Below, piece by piece: positions 51,840 to 60,465 of a DNA stretch of 64,000 nucleotides. The notes beneath the pieces were generated by a model. It saw nothing but the letters and a program-made list of their open reading frames with translations. It did no database searches and had not been told where the DNA came from. Within the stretch, counting starts at the first letter, position 1; every line of letters begins with the position of its first letter. Origin of the DNA: Bryocella elongata. Its GTDB lineage: Bacteria; Acidobacteriota; Terriglobia; Terriglobales; Acidobacteriaceae. The position numbers and the translations under genes are program-made. The DNA lies in assembly GCF_900108185.1 (NCBI RefSeq), contig NZ_FNVA01000002.1, forward strand, positions 496,001 to 560,000, given 5' to 3'.

Positions 51840-52540
51840 GAGGGCGTTGTGGGCGGCCGAAAGGGAGCCAGGTGGGGATTGCGGACTCAGCTTTGAGATT
51901 TTGCAGATCGTTTTTCTGTAGAGGGATGAGGGGAAGAGGTCGCCGCGCTTTGCGGGCTTGAGGTTTGAGGAAAGACGGTGTTTGCGTGGGTGCCGTGGCT
52001 AGAGAGCCAGATGGAGGTTCCGGGCTGGCTTTGAGATTTTGCAGATCGTTTTTCTGTAGAGGGATGAGGGGAACAGGTCGCTCGCTTTGCGGGCTTGAGG
52101 TTTGAGGAAAGACGGTGTTTGCGTGGGTGCCGTGGCTAGAGAGCCAGGTGGAGGTTGCGGGCTGGCTTTGAGATTTTGCAGGTCGTTTTCTGTAGAGGGA
52201 TGAGGGGAACAGGTCGCCCGCTTTGCGGGCTTGAGGTTTGAGGAAAGACGGTATTTGCGTGGCGACGTGGCTAGAGAGCCAAGTGGAGATTATGGGTTAG
52301 CTTTGGGATTTTGCAGGTTGTTTTTCTGTAGAGGGATGAGGGGAACAGGTCGCTCGCTTTGCGGGCTTGAGGTTTGAGGAAAGACGGTATTTGCGTGGCG
52401 CCGTGGCTAGAGAGCCAGGTGGGGATTGTGGACTCAGCTTTTGAGATTTTGCAGGTCGTCTTTCTGTAGAGGGATGAGGGGAAGAGGTCGCCCGCTTTGC
52501 GGGCTGGAGGTTGGGGGAAGACGGTGTTTGCGTGGTAGTC
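51840..52540. repeat. Five tandem copies of a ~137-bp repeat
   Basis: The anchor TTTTGCAG starts at 51899, 52037, 52174, 52309 and 52447, so the period is 135-138 bases. Each unit holds a core with TTCTGTAGAGGGATGAGGGG, then a small hairpin GCCCGC-TTT-GCGGGC (or a variant), GAGGTTTGAGGAAAG, and a spacer with CTAGAGAGCCAGGTGGAG. Minus-strand frames give repetitive short ORFs without ribosome sites; I regard them as non-coding. The rest of 51784-51840 holds nothing I can name. Confidence 0.9.
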
Positions 52541-52594
52541 TTTCCGCACAGGATTACCCCAATTTCAGCTGAGCGATTTCTTCGAGGTGAGCGT

Positions 52595-54031
52595 ATGAGC
52601 ACTCCCGTTGTCGCTGTTGATTCGAGCCCGATCGCCCCAGGGGCGAATGAGGAGCTGGCGGGGCCACCGCACGTTGTACCGTTTGCACCGGTCTCGCGGC
52701 AGGAACGCATCAGCACGATGGATACGTTGCGCGGGTTTGCGCTGATGGGCATCCTGCTGATGAACATTACGGACTTCGCGCTGGGGTTCTACGACTATAA
52801 CTGGCCGCTCTCGACGGAGAAGCCGGTGTTCGACGGACCGCACTGGAAGATCAACACAGCGCTGTGGCTGGCGCGGTGGGTGTTTGCCGAAGGCAAGATG
52901 CGCGGCATGTTCAGCATGCTGTTTGGCGCCGGTGTGGTGCTGCTGACCGAGCGTGCGGAGAAGCGCGGCGTCGGGCTGCGGGTGGCGGACATCTGGTTGA
53001 GGCGCAACATGTGGCTGGTGCTGCTGGGCATGCTGCATGGGTATCTGATCTGGAATGGCGACATCCTGTTTTATTACGGGCTGGCGGGATTGCTGTTTCT
53101 GTTCCCGTTCCGGGGGTTGCAGCCGAAGAAGCTTTTGATCTGGGCGGGATGCGTGCTGCTGTTCAACGCGGCGGTCGTCGATGTGGGCTTTCAGACGATG
53201 ATGCCGTACTCGATCCACAAGAAGGGCGAGGCCGCGAAGGCCGCTTACGCGAAGAACCATGTGGTGACGGAAGACCAGCGCAAGGCGATCGACGCCGAGG
53301 ACAAGAGCGAGGGGAACTATCGCAAGAGCGTGAAGGACCGCCGGAAGGACATCGCGGAGCAGCAGAAGAGTTACGGGTCGGCCCAGGGGGCGCGAGCGCA
53401 GAACGTAGCCAAGGGAGAAGCGCTGGGAGCGTACGCCGGCTGGGGCGACTGGCTGGGCATGATGCTGCTGGGCATGGCCTTGTACAAGAATGGATTTCTG
53501 CCGGGCAAGCTGTCGACGCGGACTTACGTGTGGTCGGCGATCGTTGGGCTGGGTATAGCGTGGCCGCTGATTTCGGTGGGAGCGTACGAGGCCTGGAAGA
53601 GCCACTTCGACCAGATGAAGACGCTGTTCTGGATGCAATCGACGTACAGCGTGGGGCGTGTGTCAGGAGCGGTGGGAACCGCGGCGTTGCTGATCCTGAT
53701 TATTCGCTCGGGCGCGCTGAAGTGGTTGATGTCGCGGGTTGCAGCGGTGGGACAGATGGCGCTATCGAACTACCTGCTGACGAGCCTGAGCATGCAATTC
53801 CTGTTTGTGTGGGGACCGACGCACTGGTACGGCTACATGGAGTACTACAAGCTGTACATCGTGGTGTTGTGCATGTGGACGGTGAACCTGGTGTGGAGCC
53901 CGATCTGGCTGAAGTACTTCCAGTTCGGCCCGGTGGAATGGTGCTGGCGGTCGCTGACGTACTGGAAGCGGCAGCCGATGAGGCTGCAGCCGGGCGGCGA
54001 AGGGGTTGCGACGACAGCTTCTGCTGCGTAG
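52595..54031 (+). CDS. DUF418 domain membrane protein
   Basis: 478 residues from ATG 52595 (GAGGTG five bases upstream). About nine or ten spans. The opening after a proline-rich leader is STMDTLRGFALMGILLMNIT, the DUF418/YeiB start, and the C-terminal DUF418 domain holds QMALSNYLLTSLSMQFLFVW and the final WSPIWLKYFQFGPVEWCWRS. A charged insert with many Lys (about 230-300) lies in one loop. Function of the family is not established. It is flanked by copies of the same repeat core on both sides. Confidence 0.88.
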   Translation: MSTPVVAVDSSPIAPGANEELAGPPHVVPFAPVSRQERISTMDTLRGFALMGILLMNITDFALGFYDYNWPLSTEKPVFDGPHWKINTALWLARWVFAEGKMRGMFSMLFGAGVVLLTERAEKRGVGLRVADIWLRRNMWLVLLGMLHGYLIWNGDILFYYGLAGLLFLFPFRGLQPKKLLIWAGCVLLFNAAVVDVGFQTMMPYSIHKKGEAAKAAYAKNHVVTEDQRKAIDAEDKSEGNYRKSVKDRRKDIAEQQKSYGSAQGARAQNVAKGEALGAYAGWGDWLGMMLLGMALYKNGFLPGKLSTRTYVWSAIVGLGIAWPLISVGAYEAWKSHFDQMKTLFWMQSTYSVGRVSGAVGTAALLILIIRSGALKWLMSRVAAVGQMALSNYLLTSLSMQFLFVWGPTHWYGYMEYYKLYIVVLCMWTVNLVWSPIWLKYFQFGPVEWCWRSLTYWKRQPMRLQPGGEGVATTASAA

Positions 54032-54049
54032 GACACGAGAGGTGCAACG

Positions 54050-54073
54050 GCCCGGGAGAGCGATCTCCCGGGC
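54050..54073 (+). terminator. Rho-independent terminator after the DUF418 gene
   Basis: Arms GCCCGGGAGA and TCTCCCGGGC (ten perfect pairs) enclose loop GCGA. TGTTTTGT follows. It starts 19 bases after the DUF418 stop. Confidence 0.85.
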
Positions 54074-54160
54074 TGTTTTGTGTTCTGGTGAGTGGGGCTT
54101 CGTGGGAAGCTTGCGGCGCTAAGCGCGAAGGCGCCCGCCCCGGGATTTGTGCTGGGCTAG

Positions 54161-54223
54161 TTTTCTGTAGAGGGATGAGGGGAACAGGTCGCCCGCTTTG
54201 CGGGCTTGAGGTTTGAGGAAAGG
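54161..54223. repeat. Dispersed copy of the 137-bp repeat core
   Basis: Contains the same core as the array upstream: TTTTCTGTAGAGGGATGAGG, the hairpin GCCCGCTTTGCGGGC and GAGGTTTGAGGAAAGG. The spacer part of the 137-bp unit is missing. This is copy six in the window. Confidence 0.85.
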
Positions 54224-54306
54224 CTGCGGTGAGCGGGTGGCGTCGGTGACAGGGAGTGTGGTGAGGGATTGTGGTGTTAGGCCTCGAGATTTTTGCGGTG
54301 GGCTTG

Positions 54307-54369
54307 TTTTCTGTAGAGGGATGAGGGGAACAGGCCGCCCGCTTTGCGGGCTTGAGGTTTGAGGAAAGG
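54307..54369. repeat. Second dispersed copy of the repeat core
   Basis: Same core as at 54161-54223, beginning TTTTCTGTAGAGGG and ending GAGGAAAGG, 146 bases further on. The flanks differ. Copy seven in the window. Confidence 0.85.
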
Positions 54370-54387
54370 CGGTGTCTCGGGCGGACT

Positions 54388-54428
54388 GGGTGCGAGCCCA
54401 CGTCTCGGAGGCGAGACGTGGGGCACCC
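54388..54428. repeat. Long palindrome, REP-like or terminator
   Basis: Inner arms CCCACGTCTCG and CGAGACGTGGG (eleven perfect pairs) enclose loop GAGG. Outer arms GGGTGC and GCACCC extend the stem, leaving a three-base bulge GAG. It ends 13 bases after the qorB stop on the minus strand and could terminate that transcript. The shape also matches palindromes scattered in acidobacterial genomes. Confidence 0.65.
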
Positions 54429-54441
54429 GATTTGTGCGGCG

Positions 54442-55308
54442 TCAGGCGAGGGGTTTGAGGGCTGTGGCAACGGCGTCGGCGAGGGTGGTGGTGGGGCGGC
54501 CGATGAGTTTGCTGAGATCGTGCGAGTTGTCGTCGAGGGCGCCGTTGGCGGCGTGGGCTTCGGCGTCGGCGATGATGTGGGCGACGGGGGGCGGAAGGAA
54601 GGTGGCGAGGATCTTCTCGTACTCGGCTTCGGGAAGGTTGTGATAGCCGATGGTCTTGCCGGTTTGTTTGCTGACCTCGGCGGCGAGTTCGGCGCGGGTG
54701 TAGGGGACGTCGCCACCGAGCTCGTAGGTGGTGTTGGCGTGGGCTTCTGGATCCTGGGTGGTGAGGACGACGGCTGCGGCTTCGGCGTAGTCGGCGCGTG
54801 TCGCTGCGGCGAAACGGCCTTCGCCGGAGGCTCCGATGAAGGCACCCTGCTGCAGCGCGGGAGCGATGGCTGCGGTCTGGTTCTCGAAGTACCAGCCGTT
54901 GCGCAGGAGCGAATAGGGCAGGCCGCTGGCGACGAGGTACTTCTCGGTGGCGAGGTGCTCGGTGGCGAGGGCGAGGGGTGACGTGTCGGCGTGCAGAAGG
55001 CTGGTGTAGGCGAGGAAGGTGACGCCGGCGGCTTTTGCGGTGTCGATGACGGCGGCGTGCTGTGCGATGCGGCGGCCGACTTCGCTGCTGGAGATGAGCA
55101 GGACCTTATCGACGCCGGCGAAGGCGGAGGTGAGGGTTTCGGGACGGTTGTAGTCGGCCTCGCGGACGTGGATGCCCTTTGCGGCGAGGGCCGCGGCTTT
55201 GGCCGGGGTGCGCACGGCGGCGACGATCTGGTCTGCGGGGACTTTCTTCAGCAGGGCTTCGATGACGAGGGTTCCGAGCTCTCCGGTGGCTCCGGTGATG
55301 GCGATCAT
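54442..55308 (-). CDS. qorB: NAD(P)H:quinone oxidoreductase 2, NmrA-like
   Basis: 288 residues. The Rossmann start MIAITGATGELGTLVIEALL is followed by VAAVRTPAKAAALAAKGIHV, ADYNRPETL and VLLISSSEVGRRIAQH, all very close to E. coli QorB (YtfG). No active-site Tyr-Lys pair is needed in this atypical SDR. It reduces quinones with NAD(P)H in the cytoplasm, a protective reaction. Divergent from an HxlR-type regulator 162 bp away, the same layout as the qorB-qorR pair of enterobacteria. Confidence 0.9.
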   Translation of the reverse strand: MIAITGATGELGTLVIEALLKKVPADQIVAAVRTPAKAAALAAKGIHVREADYNRPETLTSAFAGVDKVLLISSSEVGRRIAQHAAVIDTAKAAGVTFLAYTSLLHADTSPLALATEHLATEKYLVASGLPYSLLRNGWYFENQTAAIAPALQQGAFIGASGEGRFAAATRADYAEAAAVVLTTQDPEAHANTTYELGGDVPYTRAELAAEVSKQTGKTIGYHNLPEAEYEKILATFLPPPVAHIIADAEAHAANGALDDNSHDLSKLIGRPTTTLADAVATALKPLA

Positions 55309-55425
55309 GATGTTCTCCTTGAGGTTCTGGCCGGCGTGTCGCCGGGGCTTGCTGAAAATATCGATCGAGCTTCGAGTCGCGGGTTTTGTGCTTCGAGTTC
55401 CGCGATGAGATGAGATTAGCCCCAG

Positions 55426-55464
55426 GAGCTTACTTTACGTAAGTACGTACCTCGGGGTAAGCTC
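55426..55464. promoter_or_regulatory. Nested inverted repeats in the qorB / HxlR promoter region
   Basis: Outer arms GAGCTTAC and GTAAGCTC are exact complements 23 bases apart. Between them lies TACTTTACGTAAGTACGTAC, which contains the palindromes TTACGTAA and GTACGTAC. The pattern TACT-n-GTAAGTA recalls the operator of the HxlR-family protein YodB as I remember it. The site is next to the HxlR start and is the likely operator for both genes. Confidence 0.55.
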
Positions 55465-55470
55465 TATGAC

Positions 55471-55866
55471 ATGCCGTGGCCGAAGAGTACGAAGACTGTT
55501 CGCATCCGTAAAGGGAACCTGTATGCAGCGGATTGCCCGACGCGGGATGTGCTGGACGATGTGACGTCGCGCTGGGGATCGCTGGTGCTGGTGTTGTTGC
55601 TGGAGAGCAGCTACCGGTTCAGCGAGTTGGCGTACCTGATTGGCGGTGTGAGCGAGAAGATGCTGGCGCAGGCGCTGCGGGTGCTGGAGGCGGATGGGTT
55701 TGTTCTGCGGACGGTGCATGCGACGAAGCCGCCGAAGGTGGAGTACAGCCTGACGCCGTTCGGACGCGAGGTTGCGGAGCCGATGAAGGTGCTGACGGAG
55801 TTCGTGCAGAAGAATGTGGGCAAGGTGATGGCGCATCGCGAGCGCAGCAAAGCGCGCGTGGCGTAA
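55471..55866 (+). CDS. HxlR family transcriptional regulator
   Basis: 131 residues. The family hallmark is intact: a Cys near the start of the fold (AADCPTRDVLDDVTSRWGSL), then YRFSELAYLIGGVSEKMLAQ and ALRVLEADGFVLRTV for the winged helix. The Cys is the redox sensor in YodB and QorR-like proteins, which respond to quinones and diamide. It is divergent from qorB and probably represses it until quinone or electrophile stress. Confidence 0.92.
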   Translation: MPWPKSTKTVRIRKGNLYAADCPTRDVLDDVTSRWGSLVLVLLLESSYRFSELAYLIGGVSEKMLAQALRVLEADGFVLRTVHATKPPKVEYSLTPFGREVAEPMKVLTEFVQKNVGKVMAHRERSKARVA

Positions 55867-56036
55867 GTGATCGTGGTCACAACATAAGCCCGTACGGACA
55901 TCATTTTTCGCGATGATTTCCTTTGTGTTATCCCGTTATGGGAAGTAGTTACCAGAGTTAGCTGGCTGGGCGATGACCGGCTCAAGCAAGTGCATGCAGC
56001 GCCGATATCAACCCGTGAGATTTGCACACGGGAGAG

Positions 56037-57161
56037 ATGTTGGTGGCTAACTGGACGTTACGGGCAAAGATGTTGTCGATGGTCACGCTGGTGGCCGCAG
56101 TAGGAACGGCGCTGGGGATGCTGGCGTTTCTGTTGGCGACGGGATTGCAGATTCAGGGGCAGGCGGCTGGTGGGGGATTGCTTGATCCGATTGCTTTGGC
56201 GGTGTCGCAGCATGCGGGTGTGGTGAAGATTGCGGTCGTGCTGCTGGTGCTGTGTGGGACGGTAGCCGGGCCGGGATCGCTGTGGTTTGTGGTGCAGATC
56301 GAGTCCGGGTTGCGTGGCGTTGTGGATGAGTTGAGCCAGGGCGCGGCGTATGTTGCGGAGGCGGCGACGCAGGTTTCGCAGTCGAGCCAACAGCTGGCGC
56401 AGACGGCGACGCAGTCTTCGGCGGCGATCGAAGAGACGTCCGCGGCGACGCACCAGGTGAATACGCTGACGTTGCGAAATGCGGAGAGCGCGGCGAAGGC
56501 GCTGGCCGTGGTGGACGAGGCGACTGCAAAGGCCGTGGACAGTGGCCAGGCGATTTCTGAGTGCGTGCAGGCGATGAACGCGATTCGTGATTCGTCGGCG
56601 GAGATCCAGAAGATCATCGATGTAATCGACAAGATTGCGTTTCAGACGAACATCCTGGCGTTGAATGCAGCGGTGGAGGCGGCGCGGGCCGGCGAGCAGG
56701 GGCTGGGGTTTGCGGTGGTGGCGGATGAGGTGCGGACGCTGGCACATCGCTCGGCGGATGCGGCGACGGAGACTGCGGCGTTGATTCAACGGTCGATCGG
56801 GTTGGCGTTGAGTGGGTCGAGCCGTACGGAGACGTTGCTGGATGCGAGCAGCCGGTGCAACAGCGCGTTCGAGCGCGTGGGCGAGCTGGTGAGGGAGATT
56901 GCGACGGCGTGCAGTGAACAGCGGGATGGCATGAGCGGAGTGTCGGGATCGATGGACGAGCTGAGCCAGGCGACGCAGAATGGCGCGGCGCATTCGGAGG
57001 AGACTGCAGCGGCGGCGGAGGAGTTGAACAGCCAGTCGTTCGCGTTGCAGCACCTGGCGAGGGTGCTGGAGCGGATGGTGCAGGGGGGCTCCGGGGTGGC
57101 GCAGGAGGACGAGAACTTCAACCTGCGGCAGGCCGGCGAGATGCGGATGATGCAGAGCTAG
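56037..57161 (+). CDS. Methyl-accepting chemotaxis protein, minimal form
   Basis: 374 residues from ATG 56037; a GTG two codons later (56043) has better spacing to GGGAG. Two spans (about 12-36 and 59-82) enclose a loop of only about 20 residues, then the cytoplasmic coiled coil begins without a HAMP domain. The signalling tip is intact: [40 protein letters not shown]. It should form trimers of dimers with CheA and CheW, but it has no ligand-binding domain, so it may sense membrane state or a partner protein. No che genes are nearby. Confidence 0.88.
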   Translation: MLVANWTLRAKMLSMVTLVAAVGTALGMLAFLLATGLQIQGQAAGGGLLDPIALAVSQHAGVVKIAVVLLVLCGTVAGPGSLWFVVQIESGLRGVVDELSQGAAYVAEAATQVSQSSQQLAQTATQSSAAIEETSAATHQVNTLTLRNAESAAKALAVVDEATAKAVDSGQAISECVQAMNAIRDSSAEIQKIIDVIDKIAFQTNILALNAAVEAARAGEQGLGFAVVADEVRTLAHRSADAATETAALIQRSIGLALSGSSRTETLLDASSRCNSAFERVGELVREIATACSEQRDGMSGVSGSMDELSQATQNGAAHSEETAAAAEELNSQSFALQHLARVLERMVQGGSGVAQEDENFNLRQAGEMRMMQS

Positions 57162-57249
57162 ACGTCAGTAGAAATGAGCGAAGCGAAGGCGGGCGAGGTG
57201 CTTCGCATACGACGTGCCGGGGCGATCGTTGCGTGCTATTCTTCTGCGC

Positions 57250-58011
57250 ATGCAGCCACAGCCGGATGCGCGCGTTGTCGCGGGACCACGCCATGGTGTG
57301 GTGGTGCGTGTGACGCACTGGCTGACGCTGGTGGCGTTTGTGGCGCTGGTGATCAGCGGCGTGGAGATTGTGTTTTCTCACCCGAGGTTTTACCTGGGGG
57401 AGACGGGTAATGTGAATATGAAGCCGCTGTTTACGCTGCCGGTGGCATCTTCGCGCGACACCGTGCCCACGGCGTACAAGTACATTCTTCCTGACCAGAA
57501 TGGATGGAGCCGCTATCTGCACTTTGAGGCAGCATGGCTGCTGCTGTTTGTGGGCGCGGTGTACGTGGTGAGCGGCTGGCGCAGCGGGCGGTTCCGGCGG
57601 GAGATTGTGCCGCAACGCAGTGAGCGCAACTGGCGGAGTTACTGGGGTGTGATCGGCGGCTATCTTCGAGTTACTCCCAGGCGGGAGGAGTCGAAGACGA
57701 GTTATAACGTGCTGCAGCGGACGGTGTACTTTGCGGTGATCTTTGTCGCGTTTCCGCTGATGATCTGGACGGGGCTGGCGATGTCTCCGGCATTTACGGC
57801 GGTTGTGCCGTGGTGTCCGCTGATTGTGGGAGGACGGCAGACGGCGCGGACGCTGCACTTTTTCCTGACGTGGGGGTTGGTGCTGTTCTTCATCACGCAT
57901 GTGGCGATGGTGTCGACGTCGGGCTTTGTGGCTCGGATGCGGGGGATGATTACGGGCGGAGATGGGGCGGTTTGTGCAGATGCCGTGGATGCAGTGAAGG
58001 AGGGAGCATGA
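57250..58011 (+). CDS. Cytochrome b561-type membrane subunit
   Basis: 253 residues from ATG 57250. Four or five spans with the histidines expected for haem binding: THWLTLVAFVALVISG, YLHFEAAWLLLFVGAVY, TLHFFLTWGLVLFFITHVAM. This fits the bacterial cytochrome b561 / hydrogenase-type cytochrome b family. Its stop overlaps the start of the molybdenum enzyme gene (ATGA), so it is the membrane electron donor or acceptor for that enzyme. Confidence 0.83.
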   Translation: MQPQPDARVVAGPRHGVVVRVTHWLTLVAFVALVISGVEIVFSHPRFYLGETGNVNMKPLFTLPVASSRDTVPTAYKYILPDQNGWSRYLHFEAAWLLLFVGAVYVVSGWRSGRFRREIVPQRSERNWRSYWGVIGGYLRVTPRREESKTSYNVLQRTVYFAVIFVAFPLMIWTGLAMSPAFTAVVPWCPLIVGGRQTARTLHFFLTWGLVLFFITHVAMVSTSGFVARMRGMITGGDGAVCADAVDAVKEGA

Positions 58012-58769
58012 AGAGCTTCTCGCGCCGCAGGATGTTGACTGCTGGAATCGCGGCTGCGGCAGGCGCAGCCGGAGTGATTGCAGCGCCGAAGGTGGTGCGG
58101 CGGTTTGGTCTGGCTGCACCGGACTGTGCGGGGCCTTACGGACCGGGCGAGGCGCTGACGTATGCGGCGAGCAGGATCATTGCGCCGAATGCGATGGCGC
58201 GGGAGTTTTCGCGCAGCTGGATCTCGAAGGAGCCGTTCGCGAATTCGCTTTATGGGCCGATTCCGGCGGAGTTTACGAAGCACAAGGCCGAGGGTTTTGC
58301 GAACTGGAAGATTGCTGTGGGTGGGATGGTGATGCATCCGACGGAGTTCTCTGTGCCGGACCTGAAGCAGATGGGGCGGAGCAGCCAGATTACCGAGGTG
58401 GCTTGCGAAGAGGGCTGGTCGTACATTGCGGAGTGGATTGGCACGCCGCTGGCGCTGGTGTTGCAAGAGGTGCAGCCGCTGGCTCCGGCGCGATACCTGG
58501 TCTACACGTCGATGCGGGATGGGTTGTGGGATTCGATTGACATGCACGACGCGCGGCATCCGCAGACGTTGCTGACGTGGGGGATGAACGACGGCGATCT
58601 GCCATTCGGCTTTGGGGGACCACTGCGGATGCGGCTGCCGAAGCAGCTGGGCTATCGCAATGTGAAGTACGTCCACAAGATGGTGTTTACGGACTCGCTG
58701 AAGGGGTTTGGCAAGGGGATGGGATCGGCGAACCCGGAGTATGGGTATAGCTGGTACGCGGGGATCTGA
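58008..58769 (+). CDS. Sulfite oxidase-family molybdopterin oxidoreductase, Tat-exported
   Basis: 253 residues. The start MKSFSRRRMLTAGIAAAAGA is a twin-arginine signal. The Mo-binding motif is EVACEEGWSYIAEWIG with Cys133 as ligand, the same surroundings as in YedY/MsrP and sulfite oxidases. MsrP reduces methionine sulfoxide in periplasmic proteins using electrons from a membrane cytochrome b; here the partner is the overlapping upstream gene. The protein is shorter than E. coli MsrP and the substrate cannot be decided. Confidence 0.83.
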   Translation: MKSFSRRRMLTAGIAAAAGAAGVIAAPKVVRRFGLAAPDCAGPYGPGEALTYAASRIIAPNAMAREFSRSWISKEPFANSLYGPIPAEFTKHKAEGFANWKIAVGGMVMHPTEFSVPDLKQMGRSSQITEVACEEGWSYIAEWIGTPLALVLQEVQPLAPARYLVYTSMRDGLWDSIDMHDARHPQTLLTWGMNDGDLPFGFGGPLRMRLPKQLGYRNVKYVHKMVFTDSLKGFGKGMGSANPEYGYSWYAGI

Positions 58770-58908
58770 AGCGGATGGGTGTGTTTCGGGGAGATGGCGA
58801 GATGTTTTGGGTACGCGGGGGAAGTGAGTTGAGACTCACGGGCAACGGGTAGCGACCGGGGTGAGCGAGTGTGATGGGAGATCGATCGCCACGTACAGAT
58901 GAGGATGC

Positions 58909-59520
58909 ATGAAGAAGGTTGCCGAAGAGATTCCCGCTTACAGCTATGGAGATGTTGAGGTCGCGGCGTCGCCTGTGTCGCTGGCAGAGTTGGAGCAATT
59001 GAAGGAGACGGCGGGATTCAGCCCGCAGGATGAAGCGTACCTCCGGATGGCTGGAGAGGTGCTGGCGGATCAGACACAGGAGATTGTGGCTCACTGGCGG
59101 AGCGGGATTATCGCGAGTATTCCGCATCTTGCGAGGCATTCGCGCACGCCGGAGGGGGAGCCGATTCCGGAGTACCTGGGCCGGAGCAACCTGCGATTTC
59201 AGCAGTGGATTCTGGATACGTGCCTGCGTCCGTATGACCAGGAGTGGCTGAACTATCAGCAGGAGATTGCGCTGCGGCATACGAGCGTGAAGAAGAACCA
59301 GGCGGATGATGTGCGGTCGACGGCGTATGTGCCGTTCCATGACATTGTGGGATTTGTCGCGGTGATGAATGACACGATCAAGCCGTACCTGGCACGTAAG
59401 GGGCACGGCGTGGAGGATGTCGAGGGGATGCATGGTGCGTGGCGGAAGTCGCTGCAGATGCAGATTGCGCTGTGGTCCCGGACGTATCTCGACGTGGCGA
59501 AGAAGAGCAATGAGTGGTAG
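58909..59520 (+). CDS. Protoglobin family haem protein
   Basis: 203 residues, the length of single-domain protoglobins. The family pattern is seen: an extended N terminus (IPAYSYGDVEVAASPVSLAE), LKETAGFSPQDEAYLRMAGE, and the proximal His124 in YQQEIALRHTSVKKNQ. Protoglobins bind O2, CO and NO; function in vivo is not settled. It lies 139 bp after the molybdenum enzyme gene on the same strand and convergent with an AraC gene, within a redox-related set. Confidence 0.88.
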   Translation: MKKVAEEIPAYSYGDVEVAASPVSLAELEQLKETAGFSPQDEAYLRMAGEVLADQTQEIVAHWRSGIIASIPHLARHSRTPEGEPIPEYLGRSNLRFQQWILDTCLRPYDQEWLNYQQEIALRHTSVKKNQADDVRSTAYVPFHDIVGFVAVMNDTIKPYLARKGHGVEDVEGMHGAWRKSLQMQIALWSRTYLDVAKKSNEW

Positions 59521-59535
59521 CGCGTTGAGCCGGGG

Positions 59536-60363
59536 TTAAGGGATGCTCGCGGGCTGCTGGGCGGCGAGCCAGCTCATGGGTGGCATTCCCATATGCAGGG
59601 TGAAGGCGCGATTGAGGGCGGCTGCGCTGGCGTAACCGACGGCAGGGGCGATCATTTTGAGCGGTTCGCCTTTGCGGAGGAGCGACTGGGCGACGGCGAT
59701 GCGCCAGAGGACGAGGTATTCGAACGGAGTCTGGCCCATGATGGTGAGGAAGTGCGCGGCGAAGCGTGCGCGGGACATGCCAGCGATGTGTGCGAGCTCT
59801 TCGAGGGACCAGGAGCGTTCGGGATGTTGGTGCATGGAGGAGACGGCGCTGGCGAGGTGTTTGTCCGAAAGTGCGGTAAGAATTCCGCCCTGAATGATGT
59901 GGGATTCGAGGGCGTGGCGGAGCAGGATGACTAAGAAGTATTCGGCGAGGCGATCGACGGCGACCTGGCGGCCTTCTCTTTGGCTGAAGGCTTCCGCGAA
60001 GAGGAGGTCGACGGTGGGAGTGAGCTCCGGAGCGGAGGACAGCGGAACGCTGAGCAGCCTGGGTAGTGCCGCGATGAGGGGATTGGAGGTGCCGGCTCCG
60101 AAGTCGACGAAGGCACAGACGATGTCGGCGCCTTCGGTCTGGAAGGTATGTTCGCCGGGCCTGGGGTAGAGGAGGACGGTCGGCTCGCGCAGGACGGTCG
60201 GCGCGCCTGCGGGATTCAGGATGCTGAGCACCCCGCTGCGGAGGACATGGAGATGGCCGGCGCTCTTTGTGACGTGATCGGCGGTTGTGCCGCAGATGTG
60301 GCCTGAGAAGAAGACCCGGACCGAGAGCGTGAAGCGTGCGAAGAAGGGATTGAGCCTATCCAA
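59536..60363 (-). CDS. AraC family transcriptional regulator (cupin_6 type)
   Basis: 275 residues from TTG 60363, with GGAG seven bases upstream; no in-frame ATG is available nearby, and the frame open to 61194 is antisense to the oxidoreductase gene. N-terminal cupin (RVFFSGHICGTTADHVTKSA; ILNPAGAPTVLREPTVLLYP), C-terminal double HTH (LEELAHIAGMSRARFAAHFL; IAPAVGYASAAALNRAFTLH). A few residues before the TTG also fit the family (LSKLFRSIE), so the true start may be earlier with an unusual codon. Divergent from the FAD oxidoreductase gene, its likely target. Confidence 0.83.
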   Translation of the reverse strand: MDRLNPFFARFTLSVRVFFSGHICGTTADHVTKSAGHLHVLRSGVLSILNPAGAPTVLREPTVLLYPRPGEHTFQTEGADIVCAFVDFGAGTSNPLIAALPRLLSVPLSSAPELTPTVDLLFAEAFSQREGRQVAVDRLAEYFLVILLRHALESHIIQGGILTALSDKHLASAVSSMHQHPERSWSLEELAHIAGMSRARFAAHFLTIMGQTPFEYLVLWRIAVAQSLLRKGEPLKMIAPAVGYASAAALNRAFTLHMGMPPMSWLAAQQPASIP

Positions 60364-60465
60364 TTCGATACTCCGAAACAGCTTCGAGAGACTCTGGGTA
60401 ACTCCCAGTATAAGGATCTCGCGGAGGATGGAGAGGTGGGCGCATGCGTTTGACTGGAGGCGGCG

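Noticed and set aside
52271-52767. Repetitive minus-strand ORFs (repeats such as KRATCSPHPSTEKQPAKSQ)
   Set aside because: They are translations of the 137-bp repeat units; no ribosome sites, and the frame is not kept because units differ in length by one to three bases.
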